Of a stretch of DNA of 64,000 nt, positions 62,130 through 64,000 are shown piece by piece. The DNA is taken from assembly GCA_964494085.1 (NCBI GenBank), contig CAZBQJ010000002.1, positions 124,001-188,000 of the forward strand, given 5' to 3'. The translations under genes and the position numbers were made by a program. How positions within the stretch are numbered: the stretch's first letter is position 1; each line of letters begins with the position of its first letter. The notes under the pieces are model-generated. The model was not told the DNA's origin. It saw only the letters and a program-made list of their open reading frames with translations, and ran no database searches. The DNA comes from CAZBQJ01 sp964494085 (GTDB lineage: Bacteria > Patescibacteriota > Gracilibacteria > UBA1369).

Positions 62130-63074
62130 ATGATTCTCCTTCTATCACAACAAAATGATGCACATTGTGATTTAGTGGTTAGTGAACTAAAAAGCAGATC
62201 ATGCCCTTTTATAAGGTTAAATAGAGAAGACCTTTTTGATGATTTATCAATTTGCACAGATATTAACTCAACTAAAATTAGTAAAGATGGAACAAGGGTT
62301 GATATAGAAGAAATAAATGCAATTTATGCTCGAGGTTTTTCTTTAGATGAATTAACCCCCTATCCAGATGGTGAACTTAATGGGTTTTTTAAAAATGAAA
62401 CTCAAGCATTCATATATGGGATTTTATTAGATCACCCAAGATGGTTTAATCATCCAGCTAAATCAGAATTTGCTGCTCATAAATTGATTCAGTTAAAACG
62501 CGCCAAGGCTGCAGGTTTCAAAATACCTGAGACACTAGTGACTAATGATCCCGTTTCTTTACAAGCTTTCGCAAAAAAGCATTCGAGAATAATAAACAAA
62601 GTTATAAATCAAGGCAGGATAGAAGTTGGTGGACAAACAAAACTTAGTTTTGCTCGACTATTGTCAAAAGACAGCATTGATTATGAAAGAATAGAAGTAT
62701 TACCTTCTATATACCAAGAATATATAGAAAAAGACTTTGACATAAGAGTCACTGTAGTGAATGAGCATATTTTTGCAGTCTGTATCCATTCTCAACTTAA
62801 TAAAGAAGTAGTGGATTGGAGAAAAGAAAGAGTCGTTAATATTCCTCATACTGAGTTCAATTTGCCAATCCACATAAAAAATAAGATATTAGAGTACATC
62901 AAATCCTTTGATTTAAATTATGGAGCACTGGATTTTGTCATGGATAAAAAAGGAGAATTAGTTTTTTTAGAATTGAATCCAGAAGGGCTATGGGGATGGC
63001 AAGAGGTACTTTGCAATGTTAAGATAACGAGAGAACTAGTAAACTCACTGATCAGTATGGCTAGCTCTCAATAA
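62130..63074 (+). CDS. ATP-grasp ligase of the MvdD/SAV_5884 (graspetide maturase) type
   Basis: 314 residues. These enzymes phosphorylate Asp/Glu side chains of a precursor peptide and join them to Ser/Thr/Lys. ATP-grasp features are visible: HKLIQLKRAKAAGFKIPETLVTN (about 112-135), IINKVINQG (ATP-binding Lys), YQEYIEKDFDIRVTVVNEHIFAV (about 192-214), VDWRKE, and the metal-binding LDFV ... LVFLELNPEGLWGWQE (about 270-295). The DxRVTVV, DWR and ELNPEGxWxW combination is typical of peptide-maturing rather than RimK-type ligases. The small upstream gene is the likely substrate. Confidence 0.82.
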   Translation: MILLLSQQNDAHCDLVVSELKSRSCPFIRLNREDLFDDLSICTDINSTKISKDGTRVDIEEINAIYARGFSLDELTPYPDGELNGFFKNETQAFIYGILLDHPRWFNHPAKSEFAAHKLIQLKRAKAAGFKIPETLVTNDPVSLQAFAKKHSRIINKVINQGRIEVGGQTKLSFARLLSKDSIDYERIEVLPSIYQEYIEKDFDIRVTVVNEHIFAVCIHSQLNKEVVDWRKERVVNIPHTEFNLPIHIKNKILEYIKSFDLNYGALDFVMDKKGELVFLELNPEGLWGWQEVLCNVKITRELVNSLISMASSQ

Positions 63075-63090
63075 AAAAGGTTGGATTATT

Positions 63091-63753
63091 TTAAAAAACC
63101 AATATTCGCCGTTTTCCATTGTCCAAATTTTTTACCATTTCCCCATAATCCATTTCGGCGACAGGCAAAAGGCTTAATCCGAACCTTTCTTCCCAGTAAG
63201 TTAAATTATCCTCACGGTCTGATTCTAATTCAATAAAATAGCCCAATGGCGAAGGAAGTCTGTCAAATGAAAGCAAGACTTCACCTTTCGGTTCGGTGAA
63301 TTCTTCACGATATTTCTCCAATAACATGCGGTGCGTGGTTAGGCCTATCGTTTGGGCATATTCATCATCTAGTTCAGCCACCTTTTTTAAATTTATATTT
63401 TTACCGAAGCTATCCTTAATTTCTTGTTCAAGATTTTTTAGTTGGGACTCATTTTCAGAAGAAGCTTCTAGTTCTAGGTTATAATGTATTCCATTATGAA
63501 AATTTTTCTTTTTCAAAGTAACAATCCATCTAGGAAAATGCCCCCTTTTAAGTGTGGAGTGACGAATTCGGAGTAATATCCCATTTTCCTTCATTTCTGA
63601 ATTATCAAAATCTGGGACCCAATCGCGTTGCAGTGCATAATATAATGGGGTTAATCCATTTTGAATGGCCACTTGGCGAATTTTTTTGAATTGATCAACA
63701 TCCGAAACTATATATTTCTTTTCAATCTCTTTCTCCCATTGATTATTTGACAT
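63091..63753 (-). CDS. CYTH domain protein
   Basis: 220 residues with the N-terminal EIEKKYIV (ExExK triphosphate-binding motif, about residues 9-13), LLRIRHS, WIVTLKKK, and GYFIELESDRED, the tunnel-fold pattern of CYTH enzymes (inorganic or thiamine triphosphatase, class IV adenylate cyclase). Which triphosphate is used is unknown. Divergent from the gene starting at 63795. Confidence 0.8.
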   Translation of the reverse strand: MSNNQWEKEIEKKYIVSDVDQFKKIRQVAIQNGLTPLYYALQRDWVPDFDNSEMKENGILLRIRHSTLKRGHFPRWIVTLKKKNFHNGIHYNLELEASSENESQLKNLEQEIKDSFGKNINLKKVAELDDEYAQTIGLTTHRMLLEKYREEFTEPKGEVLLSFDRLPSPLGYFIELESDREDNLTYWEERFGLSLLPVAEMDYGEMVKNLDNGKRRILVF

Positions 63754-63794
63754 AATTAATCAAAGTATTATGTTTTAATCCACCAAATAATAAC

Positions 63795-64000
63795 ATGCTG
63801 AACAAAGTAAAAAAAGTAGAGGTCAGCGCCCCTGCAAGGATTCATTTAGGACTTATTGATTGCGGATTTGCAACAGATAGACAATACGGAGGGGCAGGGA
63901 TCTCTGTTGATGGATTGTTTACAAAATTAACTTGCCGGCCATCAAAAAATTGGGAAATAACTTTCAATGAGTTATTAGACATTTCTCAAAGAACTTTTCT
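63795..64000 (+). CDS. GHMP-kinase-family protein, 3' end outside window
   Basis: Only the first 68 codons are present. The start MLNKVKKVEVSAPARIHLGL, then LIDCGFATDRQYGGAGISVDG, matches the N-terminus of GHMP-family proteins of the beta-RFAP-synthase type (APxRIHxxLID ... RxxGGxGxAL). Only this portion can be judged; the ATP loop lies beyond the edge. Confidence 0.65.
   Translation, partial: MLNKVKKVEVSAPARIHLGLIDCGFATDRQYGGAGISVDGLFTKLTCRPSKNWEITFNELLDISQRTF

Overview
The window looks like a genome fragment of a Patescibacteria (CPR) bacterium; I cannot resolve it below that level. Support: a TrbC/VirB2-like T4SS pilin, a DUF4012 membrane protein, a MurD-MurL peptidoglycan pair, RNA-binding and tRNA-modifying housekeeping genes, many lineage-type hypothetical proteins, small gaps and overlapping genes. 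RF2 is encoded and UGA serves as an ordinary stop (for example in ybeY and murL), so this is not a UGA-recoding lineage. There is a 100-base run of N at 35828-35927, so the window is a scaffold of an assembly.

Layout. 0-5.7 kb: prfB (5' end outside the window), def, a CDP-alcohol phosphotransferase with an interrupted motif, an ABC-2 export pair and two unknown genes. 5.8-11.3 kb: a likely small RNA, then an adaptor plus RND efflux pump. 11.3-12.7 kb: a SemiSWEET-like transporter and two unknowns. 12.85-27.3 kb: a one-directional block of very large, mostly helical proteins. A 2729-residue protein carries two degenerate GGDEF-like regions and a C-terminal Fic domain; it is followed by a second, stand-alone Fic protein, four small helical proteins and a 1195-residue protein with internal repeats. 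27.3-29 kb: a FemAB-type transferase and the pilin. 29-34.6 kb: a low-GC patch bounded by two direct-repeat copies of a decayed insertion sequence, holding a SAM-hydrolase-family protein, an alpha/beta hydrolase, a tyrS gene broken by one in-frame TAG, and an intact IS1595-like element. 34.7-36 kb: a Nudix protein, 47-bp tandem repeats beside the N gap, and tRNA-Pro(TGG). 36-46.6 kb: PRC-barrel, ybeY, trmH-like, SLH protein, a strongly palindromic intergenic region next to a membrane-anchored HTH protein, two DUF881 proteins, murD-murL, a PAP2/polyprenol-kinase fusion and lysS. 46.7-55.9 kb: DUF4012, dnaB, yraN, a PEGA protein, an aminotransferase homologue without its catalytic lysine, a TrmB-type regulator and a CHASE2 adenylate cyclase. 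56-64 kb: a small peptide gene before an M16-like protease, a GC-rich Cys-repeat surface protein with a MYXO-CTERM-like tail, a PilX-like pilin, a phosphoribosyltransferase, a 53-residue peptide gene before an ATP-grasp ligase (a probable graspetide RiPP locus), a CYTH protein and the start of a GHMP-kinase-family gene.

Most promising for novelty: the peptide/ATP-grasp pair (61895-63074), the Fic/giant-protein block (12850-27307), and the palindrome array with its membrane-bound HTH protein (38454-39397). Two peptide genes (56027 and 61895) share an architecture: TTGACA promoter, small hydrophilic peptide, 12-bp hairpin without a U-tract, then a peptide-acting enzyme. All functional calls are from reading sequence motifs; no database search was run.
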